From: Bacteroidales bacterium | GTDB taxonomy: Bacteria; Planctomycetota; Planctomycetia; Gemmatales; Gemmataceae | Reading direction: 5' to 3' | Length of the DNA stretch: 64,000 nt | Assembly (NCBI GenBank): GCA_026931725.1 | Contig: JAIXLE010000147.1 | Span: forward strand, 32,528 to 96,527 | Shown here: positions 8,476-16,544 of the stretch, one piece after another | How the letters are laid out: every line of letters starts with the position of its first letter | How positions within the stretch are numbered: position 1 is the first letter of the stretch | Notes under the pieces: model-generated | The model's database searches: none | What the model was told of the DNA's origin: nothing | What the model saw: only the letters and a program-made list of their open reading frames with translations | Translations under genes and position numbers: made by a program

Positions 8476-8802
8476 TCATTCATCGGGTGCGGATGCGGGC
8501 GGAAACCCCGGTCGTCCCAGGATGTCGCCGCAGACCTGGTAGCGAAAGTTGCCGATAACTAACTCATCACCCGGTTGCAGTTTGCCTTCCGCGACCCGTT
8601 GACCGTTGACCCAAATGCCATTCGTACTGCCCAGATCCCGGACCACGAAGTAATCCGCCACCTGGGCCAGGGCACAATGGCGGCGAGAAACTTTCTTGGA
8701 GTTCAGTTGCACATCACATTCCTGATGTCGACCAAACAACAAAATCGGCTTATCGAGCAAAATACTCGGGCCATCGGTCAGAGAGAGTAAATGAGCAGGC
8801 AT
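8476..8802 (-). CDS. Small single-domain FHA protein
   Basis: FHA domains bind phosphothreonine and usually link a Ser/Thr kinase to its targets. This 108-aa protein is one such domain: LLFGRHQECDVQL, SKKVSRRHCALA and DLGSTNGIWVNGQRV are the three core motifs, with Arg, Ser-Arg-Arg-His and Asn in place. There is no other domain, signal peptide or membrane helix. Start chosen at ATG 8802; a TTG two codons earlier is possible. Its kinase partner is not in the window. Confidence 0.92.
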   Translation of the reverse strand: MPAHLLSLTDGPSILLDKPILLFGRHQECDVQLNSKKVSRRHCALAQVADYFVVRDLGSTNGIWVNGQRVAEGKLQPGDELVIGNFRYQVCGDILGRPGFPPASAPDE

Positions 8803-8889
8803 GACCAAGTTCTAGTGCGAGGAGCGGGCAGGGTCGCACGAAAACCATAGCTTATTTCACGGGGTGAACGCGGCCAAACGCCGAAAAAA

Positions 8890-10284
8890 TCAGGCGTTAT
8901 ACTCGATGGCTTTCACAATCTCGGCCAGATCGTTCGGCACCTGCACGGCCTTGTTGGCGAATGCGGCGCGTTTGACCCCCCGTTTGCCGAGTTTGGCTTC
9001 AAATGTCGCCGGGTCGGAGGTGTGATACGCCACGGTCGCATCCGGGTCTTTGAGGACGTGCCCAGTCAGCACACACGCCACTCGATCATCGGGGGAAATC
9101 ACCCCTTCGGCCACCAATTTCTTGAGCCCAGCCACGCTCGCCGCTGATGCCGGTTCGCATCCCAAGCCCCCGGCTCCGACTTGCGCTTTCGCATCCAGAA
9201 TCTCTTGATCGTTCGCTTCGCGGACCACACCGCCGCAGCGTTCCAACGCTCGTAACGCTTTGGGCAGATTCACCGGACGGTTGATCTCGATGGCACTGGC
9301 CAACGTATCGGCTCGCGCATTGTCTGCGTCCATCCGCTGCATGAAGCTGTCAATCCGCCCCGTGTCAGGACGACCGCCGTTCCAGCGGACACCTTGTTTT
9401 TCGTAAATCTGATAAAAGGTATTCGCCCCAGCCGCGTTCACGACCGCCAGTTTGGGAGCTTGGGTAATCAACCCCAGTTCCAGCAACTCGGAAAAAGCCT
9501 TACCGAATGCCGAGACGTTGCCCAAGTTGCCACCCGGAACCACGATCCAATCGGGCACTTCCCAGCGGAACGCTTCGAGAATCCGGTACATCACCGTCTT
9601 CTGCCCTTCGAGCCGGAACGGGTTCACGCTGTTGACGAGGTAGATGCCGAGTTTCCCGGAAACCTCTCGAACACGGCGGAGGGCATCATCGAAATCCCCC
9701 GCGATTTGCACGGTGAGTGCCCCGTAGTCGAGTGCCTGGGAGAGCTTGCCATAGCTGATCTTCCCGGAACCGATGAAGATGATCGCCCGCATCAGGTGCG
9801 TCGCGGCACAGTAGATGGCCAGGCTAGCGCTGGTGTTCCCCGTACTGGCACAAGCGGCACGGGTGGCTCCGATCATCCGGGCATGAGTAAAAGCCGCCGT
9901 CATCCCGTTGTCTTTGAAGCTACCGGATGGGTTCATCCCCTCGTACTGGAGGTACAATTTCCCCGGCTTCAGTCCTGCGTACTGGGCCACGGCATCGGAC
10001 TGTCGGCATAAGGTTTGACCTTCTCCGATCGTCATAATCATCGGGTCCGGCGCAAACGGAAAGAGTTCGCGGAATCGCCAGACACCCGAAAAGTTCAGTG
10101 GATTGTGCCGATCGGACCACTTGGCTTCAAAATCACGCAACGCCTTGGGGACAGGCAGCCGATCCCATTCGTAGGCCACATCGAGCAACCCGCCGCACTG
10201 TGGACAGGCAAACGCGGTGCTGCTGATGTCCGTGGTCGCACCACAGTGCGGATGAATGCAGCGTTGGAAGACAAGGTCGGTCAT
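8890..10284 (-). CDS. thrC: Threonine synthase
   Basis: This PLP enzyme converts O-phosphohomoserine to threonine. The 464-aa product starts at the ATG giving MTDLVFQRC. Residues 9-30 form a small zinc ribbon (C9, C14, C27, C30) typical of the long bacterial form. The PLP lysine is K124 in [11 protein letters not shown]. The phosphate-binding Gly/Ser/Asn residues in [10 protein letters not shown] and the segment [14 protein letters not shown] are present. There is no hom or thrB beside it, so the pathway genes are dispersed. Confidence 0.95.
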   Translation of the reverse strand: MTDLVFQRCIHPHCGATTDISSTAFACPQCGGLLDVAYEWDRLPVPKALRDFEAKWSDRHNPLNFSGVWRFRELFPFAPDPMIMTIGEGQTLCRQSDAVAQYAGLKPGKLYLQYEGMNPSGSFKDNGMTAAFTHARMIGATRAACASTGNTSASLAIYCAATHLMRAIIFIGSGKISYGKLSQALDYGALTVQIAGDFDDALRRVREVSGKLGIYLVNSVNPFRLEGQKTVMYRILEAFRWEVPDWIVVPGGNLGNVSAFGKAFSELLELGLITQAPKLAVVNAAGANTFYQIYEKQGVRWNGGRPDTGRIDSFMQRMDADNARADTLASAIEINRPVNLPKALRALERCGGVVREANDQEILDAKAQVGAGGLGCEPASAASVAGLKKLVAEGVISPDDRVACVLTGHVLKDPDATVAYHTSDPATFEAKLGKRGVKRAAFANKAVQVPNDLAEIVKAIEYNA

Positions 10285-10444
10285 GGAATTTGCCGAGTAA
10301 GTGCGGGATCGCCTTTCTCCTGAATTATGGTGATAGCCGATTCTCGGCAATCCCGCGTGAGATGATCGAGCATTTGCAACGCCATCGCCCGAGATTTTGG
10401 GAATCTCGGACAACGGGATCACACACAAACCCTAACAGCGGTTG

Positions 10445-10897
10445 TTACTTGCCCGCTTTGAGTTTGATTTCGAGGTTGTTTGTACCGGCTTGAATCTCCA
10501 CTTCCGCGGGATTGGGTGTCAAACCCAAGTATGGTGGCGCTGGGGCGATATACTTAGGATCCGTGCGTTGTTCCTCGGTCATCTGGGGTTCCGGGGGAGT
10601 GAAGCGAACCCGATTCTTGCCGATTTGCGCTCCTTGGTATCCATCCGTTGTCTTGAGTTTGAATGTTCCATCCGATCCAATTTCGGCGCTGGAGGGGCGA
10701 CCGGCATTCGCGGCATCATTACCCGCTACGGGCGTGAAAATCAGCGTTCCGCCGGTGACCGCTTTGCCCGCGGGATCGACCACTTTTCCTTCCACGGTGG
10801 CCACATTCGCTCCCCCACATCCGATTCCGAGGGTCAACAGCAACGCGGGGAGCATCAACCCCGCGAACCAGCGAGCAAACCGAAGTAATGCAATCAT
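10445..10897 (-). CDS. Small lipoprotein with carboxypeptidase-regulatory-like fold, partner of the split DUF1559 gene
   Basis: This 150-aa secreted protein starts at the ATG giving MIALLRFARW. A hydrophobic signal ends in GIGC with the lipidation Cys at about 27; the -3 residue is Gly rather than Leu, a slightly weak lipobox. The mature part begins with VEGKVVDPAGKAVTGGTLIFTPVAG, the pattern of carboxypeptidase-regulatory/transthyretin-like beta-sandwiches common in planctomycetes. It lies 133 nt downstream of the IS-interrupted DUF1559 gene, matching the intact DUF1559-lipoprotein pair at 44794-46184. The insertion may reduce its expression. Confidence 0.8.
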   Translation of the reverse strand: MIALLRFARWFAGLMLPALLLTLGIGCGGANVATVEGKVVDPAGKAVTGGTLIFTPVAGNDAANAGRPSSAEIGSDGTFKLKTTDGYQGAQIGKNRVRFTPPEPQMTEEQRTDPKYIAPAPPYLGLTPNPAEVEIQAGTNNLEIKLKAGK

Positions 10898-11030
10898 GAG
10901 AATCTGTTCCGGGGTAATCAGGCGTGGAAGGTTGGGAAATATTTCCACGAACCCATCTTAAGAGTGGCGATCCTCGCAGGCAGAGGATCAAACCACCCCT
11001 GAGATGGGTTCGATGGAGATCGCTGCTGCC

Positions 11031-11515
11031 TTATGGTAGCGTGTAGGTTTCGTGCCCGCGTCGTGTGCCAGCGGCTTGGTAGACGTTCACATCAATACTG
11101 TTGTTGATAAACTTGACCGAGCCATCGCACAACGCAAAGTTCGCCCCGTTTTGGTGTTCGCTTCCGAAGCAACGGTCGGCATTCGCCCCGGTACGCAGGT
11201 TGAGAGGGTAATTCACATCCATCAGGCGGAAGTAATTGTGTTGCCGTCCTTGACCGGAGTAATTCGGGTTCCCACCGGCCCAAATTGGGGTGTTACTGGT
11301 ATCCAGCGGGTAGCTGACTTCGTTATTCGTCACTTCACCGATGGAAACGGTATTGCTGGTTCCGTCCTTAATATCCGTGAGCTTGACCGTCCACGTCTTA
11401 TTGTTGTCATTGGATTGCAGCAACACGCCGGTCATCGTTCCGCCATTCGGGTTGGTCCAACTGGCCCAGGTTCCACCGCTGGTATCATTGCCCATGTTGC
11501 CGAGGTAGTTAGTTT
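11031..11515 (-). pseudogene. C-terminal fragment of an IS-interrupted DUF1559 protein gene
   Basis: This is the 3' part of a DUF1559 gene whose 5' part lies at 12982-13488. Reading from the target duplication it gives [16 protein letters not shown], then the family C-terminal pattern [19 protein letters not shown] and ends HETYTLP. Removing the insertion sequence and one copy of the duplication joins the two parts in the same frame (GKTNYLGN). That would restore a protein of about 327 aa, normal for the family. An open frame extends upstream to 11789 through the antisense of the element, but it lacks the pilin-like N-terminus. Confidence 0.92.
11508..11515. repeat. Target site duplication, left copy (8 bp)
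   Basis: GTTAGTTT directly abuts the left end of the insertion sequence and is repeated exactly at 12982-12989. Eight base pairs is the length expected for IS66-family transposition. Confidence 0.93.
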
Positions 11516-11527
11516 GTAACCGTTCAC
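11516..11527 (+). repeat. Left terminal inverted repeat of the IS66 element
   Basis: GTAACCGTTCAC is the exact complement of 12970-12981. It begins with GTAA, as IS66-family ends commonly do. Beyond 12 bp the two ends diverge. Confidence 0.9.
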
Positions 11528-11572
11528 AGGGGGTAGCCGGTTCGGTTCGTAGCTCGTACTCCATCTGACGGC

Positions 11573-12973
11573 ATGATGTCTCCACCGCCACTCCCCGACA
11601 CCCTGTTCGCCGCCCTGCCGCCGGCCGTGCAGGCGTACATCCGCTCACTCGAAACCATTGCCGCCCAGGTCGCCATCCTCCAGACCCGCGTCGCCGAACT
11701 CGAAGCCCGGCTCGGTCAGAATTCGTCGAATTCGTCCAAACCGCCCTCATCCGATGGCCCACAGGTGAAGCCAGCCCCGCCCCAAACACCGTCTGGCAAG
11801 AAGCGGGGCGGCCAGCCCGGCCACACGAAACACACGCAGGTGATCCTTCCGCCCGATGAGATCATCGACCACAAGCCGACCCACTGCCGTCACTGTGCCA
11901 CGCCTCTCGCCGGTGAGGACCCGGACCCAACTGTCGACCAGGTGCTCGACCTGCCGGTCCAGTTGCGACACGTGGTTCACCACCGCCGCCATACGCTGAC
12001 CTGTCCCCAATGTCACACCCCGACGATCGCCGTCCCCGTGTCCCAAACGATCAGCGGGTATGGTCCCAAACTGACCGCGACGGTGGCCTACCTGAGCGGG
12101 GTCGGCCGGCTGAGCAAGCGGGCCATTCGCACGCTGCTCGACGACGTGTGCGACCTGCCGATGTCGCTTGGGACCGTGAGCAAACTGGAGCAGACTGTCA
12201 GCCGGGCATTGGCCCCGATCCACGCCGATGTCCTGACCCAAACCCGGGGTCAGGACGCAAACGTCGACGAAACGGGCTGGAAGCAAGGGAAGAAGAAGGC
12301 GTGGCTGTGGGTGGCGGTGACCGCTGTCCTGACGGTCTTCCTGATTCGTCCCGGCCGCAATCGGGCCGCCTTCGACTCCCTGGTCGGACCAACTCCGGGG
12401 GTGCTCACCACCGACCGGTACGGAGTGTACACCCACTTGGCTGGGACACGCCGGCAGGTCTGTTGGGCCCACCTGCGGCGGGACTTTCAGGCGATGATCG
12501 ATCGGAAGAATGCGGGAAGCGAGATTGGGACCGCGTTGTTGTCCCAATCCGACATCCTGTTCACGCACTGGCAAAAAGTGCGGGACGGGACGCGAACTCG
12601 ACAGTGGTTCTGGCAGACACACCAGTCGCGGCTGCGAGCGAGGGTGAAGACCCTGCTCGCGCGGGGTGTCGCGTGTTCGTGTCCGAAAACGGCCGGGGTG
12701 TGTCGGGAACTCCTGGGGGTAGAGGAGTCGTTCTGGACGTTCGCGTGTCGGGACGGGGTCGAACCGACGAACAACGCGGCCGAGCGGGCGGTGCGTCACG
12801 CGGTGTGCTGGCGGAAGACGAGTTTTGGGACAGACAGCGAACGGGGCAGCCGGTTTGTGGAACGGATGCTGACGGTGGTGGCATCCTGTCGACAGCAGGG
12901 GCTTGGTGTCCTCGATTTCCTGGTGCAGGCCGTCTCCGGCCAGAACCCGTCACTACTGCCCGAAAGGGCGTGA
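11573..12973 (+). CDS. IS66 family transposase (TnpC type)
   Basis: This 466-aa DDE transposase moves the surrounding element. Order of parts: an N-terminal coiled coil (about 25-50); a low-complexity [14 protein letters not shown] segment and a basic [10 protein letters not shown] patch; a four-cysteine zinc finger (CRHC about 103-106, CPQC about 143-146); the catalytic core with Asp in [13 protein letters not shown], Asp in [12 protein letters not shown] and Glu in [14 protein letters not shown]; and an IS66 C-terminal region. The three catalytic acids are present and the frame is uninterrupted, so it may be active. ATG at 11573 and 11576 are both possible starts. The stop lies in the right terminal repeat. 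Confidence 0.95.
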   Translation: MMSPPPLPDTLFAALPPAVQAYIRSLETIAAQVAILQTRVAELEARLGQNSSNSSKPPSSDGPQVKPAPPQTPSGKKRGGQPGHTKHTQVILPPDEIIDHKPTHCRHCATPLAGEDPDPTVDQVLDLPVQLRHVVHHRRHTLTCPQCHTPTIAVPVSQTISGYGPKLTATVAYLSGVGRLSKRAIRTLLDDVCDLPMSLGTVSKLEQTVSRALAPIHADVLTQTRGQDANVDETGWKQGKKKAWLWVAVTAVLTVFLIRPGRNRAAFDSLVGPTPGVLTTDRYGVYTHLAGTRRQVCWAHLRRDFQAMIDRKNAGSEIGTALLSQSDILFTHWQKVRDGTRTRQWFWQTHQSRLRARVKTLLARGVACSCPKTAGVCRELLGVEESFWTFACRDGVEPTNNAAERAVRHAVCWRKTSFGTDSERGSRFVERMLTVVASCRQQGLGVLDFLVQAVSGQNPSLLPERA

Positions 12974-12981
12974 ACGGTTAC
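12970..12981 (-). repeat. Right terminal inverted repeat of the IS66 element
   Basis: GTGAACGGTTAC is the exact complement of 11516-11527. It contains the TGA stop of the transposase gene. Confidence 0.9.
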
Positions 12982-12989
12982 GTTAGTTT
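12982..12989. repeat. Target site duplication, right copy (8 bp)
   Basis: GTTAGTTT is identical to 11508-11515 and directly abuts the right end of the element. Confidence 0.93.
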
Positions 12990-13488
12990 TGCCATAGCCT
13001 CCATTCATCGTGAGTTCCGGCCAGGAGTCACTGGGGCACATGAAGACCTTGATGGCCGTCTTCGCCCCGCCTCCACCCGCATTGCCATTGACGCGACCGG
13101 CGGTATTGTTGCTATCGGCACTGGTCCCCGATAAGTTCGGTGCCGAGTTCGTACCGCCGCCAGGAATGAAGATCATGAAGTTCGTCGTGTCTTGTTGGAA
13201 TTTCGTGTAAATCGTTCCTTGTTCGATGTACGGGAGGACCGCAGTACCCCAACCCCAGTTCCCGTTATCGTCGTTGAACTCACCGACCGGGAGACGCATG
13301 TAGACATCATGGTACGCTTGCAGGGCCAAGCCGAGTTGTTTGAGGTTGTTCTGGCAGGTTGCACGGTCAGCCGCATCGCGGACTTTTTGCACGGCTGGCA
13401 AAAGTAGGCCAATTAAGATGGCGATGATGGCGATAACCACTAACAATTCAATCAGGGTGAATGCGTTCCGAAGCCTGGACGAAACCAT
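12982..13488 (-). pseudogene. N-terminal fragment of an IS-interrupted DUF1559 protein gene
   Basis: This is the 5' part of the DUF1559 gene continued at 11031-11515. It starts at the ATG giving [16 protein letters not shown], a type IV pilin-like leader cleaved before Phe. The rest of the signature follows: [24 protein letters not shown] and [17 protein letters not shown]. 169 codons remain before the insertion point. The fragment then reads into the element in antisense for about 60 more codons before a stop (12796), so any product would be a truncated, chimeric protein. DUF1559 proteins are expanded in planctomycetes; their precise function is not established. Confidence 0.92.
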
Positions 13489-13904
13489 GGGAAGAACCTC
13501 GGGTATAGAAATTGCTGCCGTGCGAGATGGCAGAATTTCGGGAAAGGAATAACCCTAAAACGTGACAATCAAATCGAGGCTAGATACAAAGTCGGGAAAA
13601 CTCCCAACAACTGCGCATGTCATAAGTGCGATGCTCACCACACACGCATTGTCTACATATTGAGGGGATTTTACATATACTCTTCATGACTGGCAAGGGA
13701 AAATCGGACAACGAGAGAAGAGTTTCCGACTCCCAAATAATCGGATGATCGCAACCGACAAATCACCGTGACAATAGATTCTCGCCCGTGTGGCCGGGTG
13801 GGAGCTGCAGGATCGCAGGCAAATTCCTATCCGGCAGATGAAACGGAAGGTGCGGGCCGCTACAATTTCCTGACGATTTCGTCCTTCAACTGTGTGAAAC
13901 TCCG
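13489..13904. other. Divergent intergenic region upstream of the split DUF1559 gene and dapB
   Basis: This 416-bp AT-richer gap must hold promoters for both flanking genes. I see no credible gene and no repeat. No -35/-10 pair stands out clearly on either strand. Confidence 0.5.
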
Positions 13905-14699
13905 ATGAAAACTCGCTTGGCCATCAATGGTGCTTGTGGTCGTATGGGGCAGCGATTGGTGGCCCTCGCTTCCGAAGACCCGCATTTACACCTCGTCGCC
14001 GCGCTGGACCATGCGACACACCCGCACCAGAACCGCGATGCGGGGGAGCTCGCCGGTGGGAACCATTTGGGCATCCCAATCCGGGCCGAATTGCCGGTAT
14101 CCACGGCCGTGGATTGCGTCATCGACTTCTCCTCCCCCGCAGGGACGATGGCGATTCTGAAGACCTGCACCGATCGCAAAATTCCCATCGTCATCGCCAC
14201 GACGGGCCACACGGATGCCGAACGCGCGGAAATCCAAGCCGCGGCCCATCAGACCGCCGTTCTGGCGGCACCGAACATGAGCCTGGTCGTGAATCTGTTG
14301 TTCAAACTGACAAGGCTGACCGCGGAAGTGCTGAACGACAAAGGGTTTGATGTCGAGATCATCGAACGGCACCACCGTTTCAAAAAGGACAGCCCCAGTG
14401 GCACCGCCGCCTATTTTGCTTCCATCGTGCAGCAGGCGATGGGGCAACTGCAGTTGCGGCACGGCCGTGAAGGGATCGTCGGGGAGCGGCCCGCCGGGGA
14501 GATTGGCATTCACGCCGTCCGAGCCGGGGACAATGTCGGTGAACACACGATCATTTTCAGCACGCTCGGCGAAACGCTCGAACTGGTTCACAAAGGAACC
14601 AGCCGAGACAGTTATGCCAAGGGTGCCCTCGAAGCCGCCAAATTCCTCGCGGGGAAAGGGGCTGGCCACTACACCATGAACGATGTCCTGGGTATCTGA
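13905..14699 (+). CDS. dapB: 4-hydroxy-tetrahydrodipicolinate reductase
   Basis: This NAD(P)H-dependent enzyme reduces the dapA product on the route to diaminopimelate and lysine. The 264-aa protein begins with the dinucleotide-binding segment LAINGACGRMGQ. The catalytic signature EIIERHHRFKKDSPSGTA (about 152-169) carries the paired His and the Lys. DFSSPAG and ATTGH nucleotide-loop motifs are also present. Its own leader precedes it; dapA is not adjacent. A 7-bp stem-loop (AGCCGGG 14747-14753 with CCCGGCT 14765-14771) lies 47 nt after the stop. Confidence 0.96.
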   Translation: MKTRLAINGACGRMGQRLVALASEDPHLHLVAALDHATHPHQNRDAGELAGGNHLGIPIRAELPVSTAVDCVIDFSSPAGTMAILKTCTDRKIPIVIATTGHTDAERAEIQAAAHQTAVLAAPNMSLVVNLLFKLTRLTAEVLNDKGFDVEIIERHHRFKKDSPSGTAAYFASIVQQAMGQLQLRHGREGIVGERPAGEIGIHAVRAGDNVGEHTIIFSTLGETLELVHKGTSRDSYAKGALEAAKFLAGKGAGHYTMNDVLGI

Positions 14700-14863
14700 C
14701 CGCGTGCCATCCCCTGTGACAAATGGCAGAATGTTACTCAATTTCGAGCCGGGACAACCGCAGACCCGGCTTGACAGATGGTTCCCTTTTGTCGTAGCCA
14801 GTACCGCAGTTGGAAACAGCATCACGCCCTCTTCACACAGGGCGCTACTTGAAGAACGGGGAC

Positions 14864-16033
14864 ATGATGTCCACTGCGAATGCTTCACATCCCGTGCCGG
14901 TTCCCATGTGCGACATTCGAGGGCAGTATCTGTCCCTCAAAGCCGAAATGGACGCGGCCATTTTGCGTGTGTTGGAATCCGGTCAGGTGATTCTCGGTCC
15001 CGAAGTTTCCGCGTTTGAAGCCGAGTACGCGGAATTCTGTCAGGCGGATCACGCCATCGGTTGTGCGGATGGGACCACGGCTCTGCTGTTGGCCTTGCAG
15101 GCATTGGACATCGGGCCGGGCGATGAAGTCATTGTTCCGCCGTTCACGTTCTTTGCCACGGTCGGCTCCGTCATCCGTTGCGGAGCCACGCCGGTCTTCG
15201 CGGACATCGACCCACTGACGTTCAACCTCGATCCCCAAGCGGTCGCCGCTGTGATCTCCCCACGGACGCGGGCCATCATCCCCGTGCATCTGTTCGGGCA
15301 GTGTGCCGAGATGACGGCGTTGCGTGCCCTCGCGGATCATCACAAGCTGTACATCATCGAAGATGCCGCCCAGTCATTCGGGGCGGAGTACGATGGGCAA
15401 CGCTGTGGCACACTCGGGGAGGTGGCCTGCTTCAGCTTCTACCCCAGCAAGAATGTCGGCACGCTCGGCGACGCGGGGATGGTGACGACGAACAACGCGA
15501 ACCTGGCCCAAAAGCTCGTCGCTCTGCGGAATCATGGTTCTGAAGTGAAATACTTTCACAAGTATGTGGGCTGGAACGCTCGGATTGATGCGATTCACGC
15601 GGCGATGCTGCGGGTCAAGTTGCCACATGTGACAAGTTGGCTCCAGTCGCGTCGAGAAGCCGCCAGCCGTTACGATTGGCTCCTGGAAGAAGCGGGCCTA
15701 ACCGGGTTTGTGCATCGGCCCATCGCCATGCCGAATCGTCGTCATACTTACAATCAGTATGTGATTCGCGTGGCGGCCCTGCATCGGGATGCGTTGGTGC
15801 AACATCTCCGCTCCTCGGGCATCGGTTGCGACATCTACTATCCGCTGGCATTACATCAGCAAGAATGTCTGCAACCGTTGGGGTACGCCGCCGGTGATTT
15901 CCCCGCCAGTGAGGATGCCGCCCGCACGGTGTTGGCGTTGCCGATCTTCCCAGAGATTACGGAAGAACAGCAACACCGCGTGGTGGCAGCCCTCAGCACC
16001 TACGCCCGTCAGCAGATCCGATTGGCAGGTTGA
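14864..16033 (+). CDS. DegT/DnrJ/EryC1/StrS family PLP aminotransferase
   Basis: Enzymes of this family transfer an amino group to a keto-sugar nucleotide, usually for O-antigen, lipopolysaccharide or other glycan synthesis. The 389-aa protein starts at ATG 14864, immediately followed by a second ATG. It has CDIRGQYLSLKAEMDAAI at the start, GCADGTTALLLALQAL (PLP phosphate binding), the Asp in IIEDAAQSFGAEYDG, and the PLP lysine in FSFYPSKNVGTLGDAGM. Length is normal. No other sugar-nucleotide genes are adjacent, so the substrate cannot be told from context. Confidence 0.92.
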   Translation: MMSTANASHPVPVPMCDIRGQYLSLKAEMDAAILRVLESGQVILGPEVSAFEAEYAEFCQADHAIGCADGTTALLLALQALDIGPGDEVIVPPFTFFATVGSVIRCGATPVFADIDPLTFNLDPQAVAAVISPRTRAIIPVHLFGQCAEMTALRALADHHKLYIIEDAAQSFGAEYDGQRCGTLGEVACFSFYPSKNVGTLGDAGMVTTNNANLAQKLVALRNHGSEVKYFHKYVGWNARIDAIHAAMLRVKLPHVTSWLQSRREAASRYDWLLEEAGLTGFVHRPIAMPNRRHTYNQYVIRVAALHRDALVQHLRSSGIGCDIYYPLALHQQECLQPLGYAAGDFPASEDAARTVLALPIFPEITEEQQHRVVAALSTYARQQIRLAG

Positions 16034-16544
16034 TCCTGAAATTTTCACGCGGCCAAGAACATTACCGGATCACGTTCCCGAAAGGGGCGTATCCATTTTG
16101 TTATTCATTTTTTTGCTGAACTTGCCCGCGTGAACTGGGGAGATCGATACCAACCTGTTCTTCATCGCCGTGCGATCGTCTGCAATCGTCGGATGATCGC
16201 GGCTAGACACCTCTTCGCATCGCGGGCTTGATCCTTCATCACCGCGCTCGTCTTCTCTCAAGAATCCAATCGCCCGATTCTCTGGAGAATATCGGCCTTC
16301 GGGGTCTTGTGGTTTTCCAATATCTGGTGCGAACCCGTGTCGGAGTGCAGGCAACATCGGGTGCGCCATGTCGGCTTGTCATTTCGATAAAAGTACCCTA
16401 TACCCTCATCTGCTCACGGCGGTGGCACGGAATGCCCCGTCCGAAATGGCGAACCGATCACCGGCCTACCCTGTCTGACTTTGATACGGTCGTTCGCCAT
16501 GTCCCCCCTGTTTTCTCGGTCTTCGGCCCGCGCAAGGATGCCCT
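16034..16544. other. Long intergenic region
   Basis: This 511-bp stretch separates two plus-strand genes. It contains a T-run near 16107-16113 and a candidate promoter at 16376-16404. A pair of 9-bp inverted arms lies about 80 bp apart near its start. A short frame from 16228 lacks coding character. I see no gene. Confidence 0.5.
16376..16404 (+). promoter_or_regulatory. Candidate sigma-70-type promoter for the peptidase-MA-like gene
   Basis: TTGTCA (16376-16381) and TATACC (16399-16404) are separated by 17 bp. Transcription would start near 16411 and give a leader of about 134 nt. Confidence 0.45.

Larger units (their letters stand above)
11516..12981 (+). mobile_element. Complete IS66-family insertion sequence, transposase-only type, 1,466 bp
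   Basis: The ends are the 12-bp inverted repeats GTAACCGTTCAC (11516-11527) and its complement (12970-12981), flanked by a perfect 8-bp direct repeat. The only gene inside is a 466-aa transposase read left to right, ending inside the right repeat. There are no tnpA or tnpB accessory genes, as in the ISBst12-type branch of IS66. The element sits inside a DUF1559 gene in the opposite orientation. Intact ends, an intact transposase and an undecayed duplication point to a recent insertion. Confidence 0.94.

Noticed and set aside
11747..12799. A 350-codon open frame antisense to the transposase
   Set aside because: The transposase strand has all catalytic motifs; the antisense peptide is Pro/Arg-rich without domains.
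16041..16138. 9-bp inverted arms TTCACGCGG and CCGCGTGAA about 80 bp apart
   Set aside because: The loop is too long for a terminator and the arms are short; probably chance in this composition.
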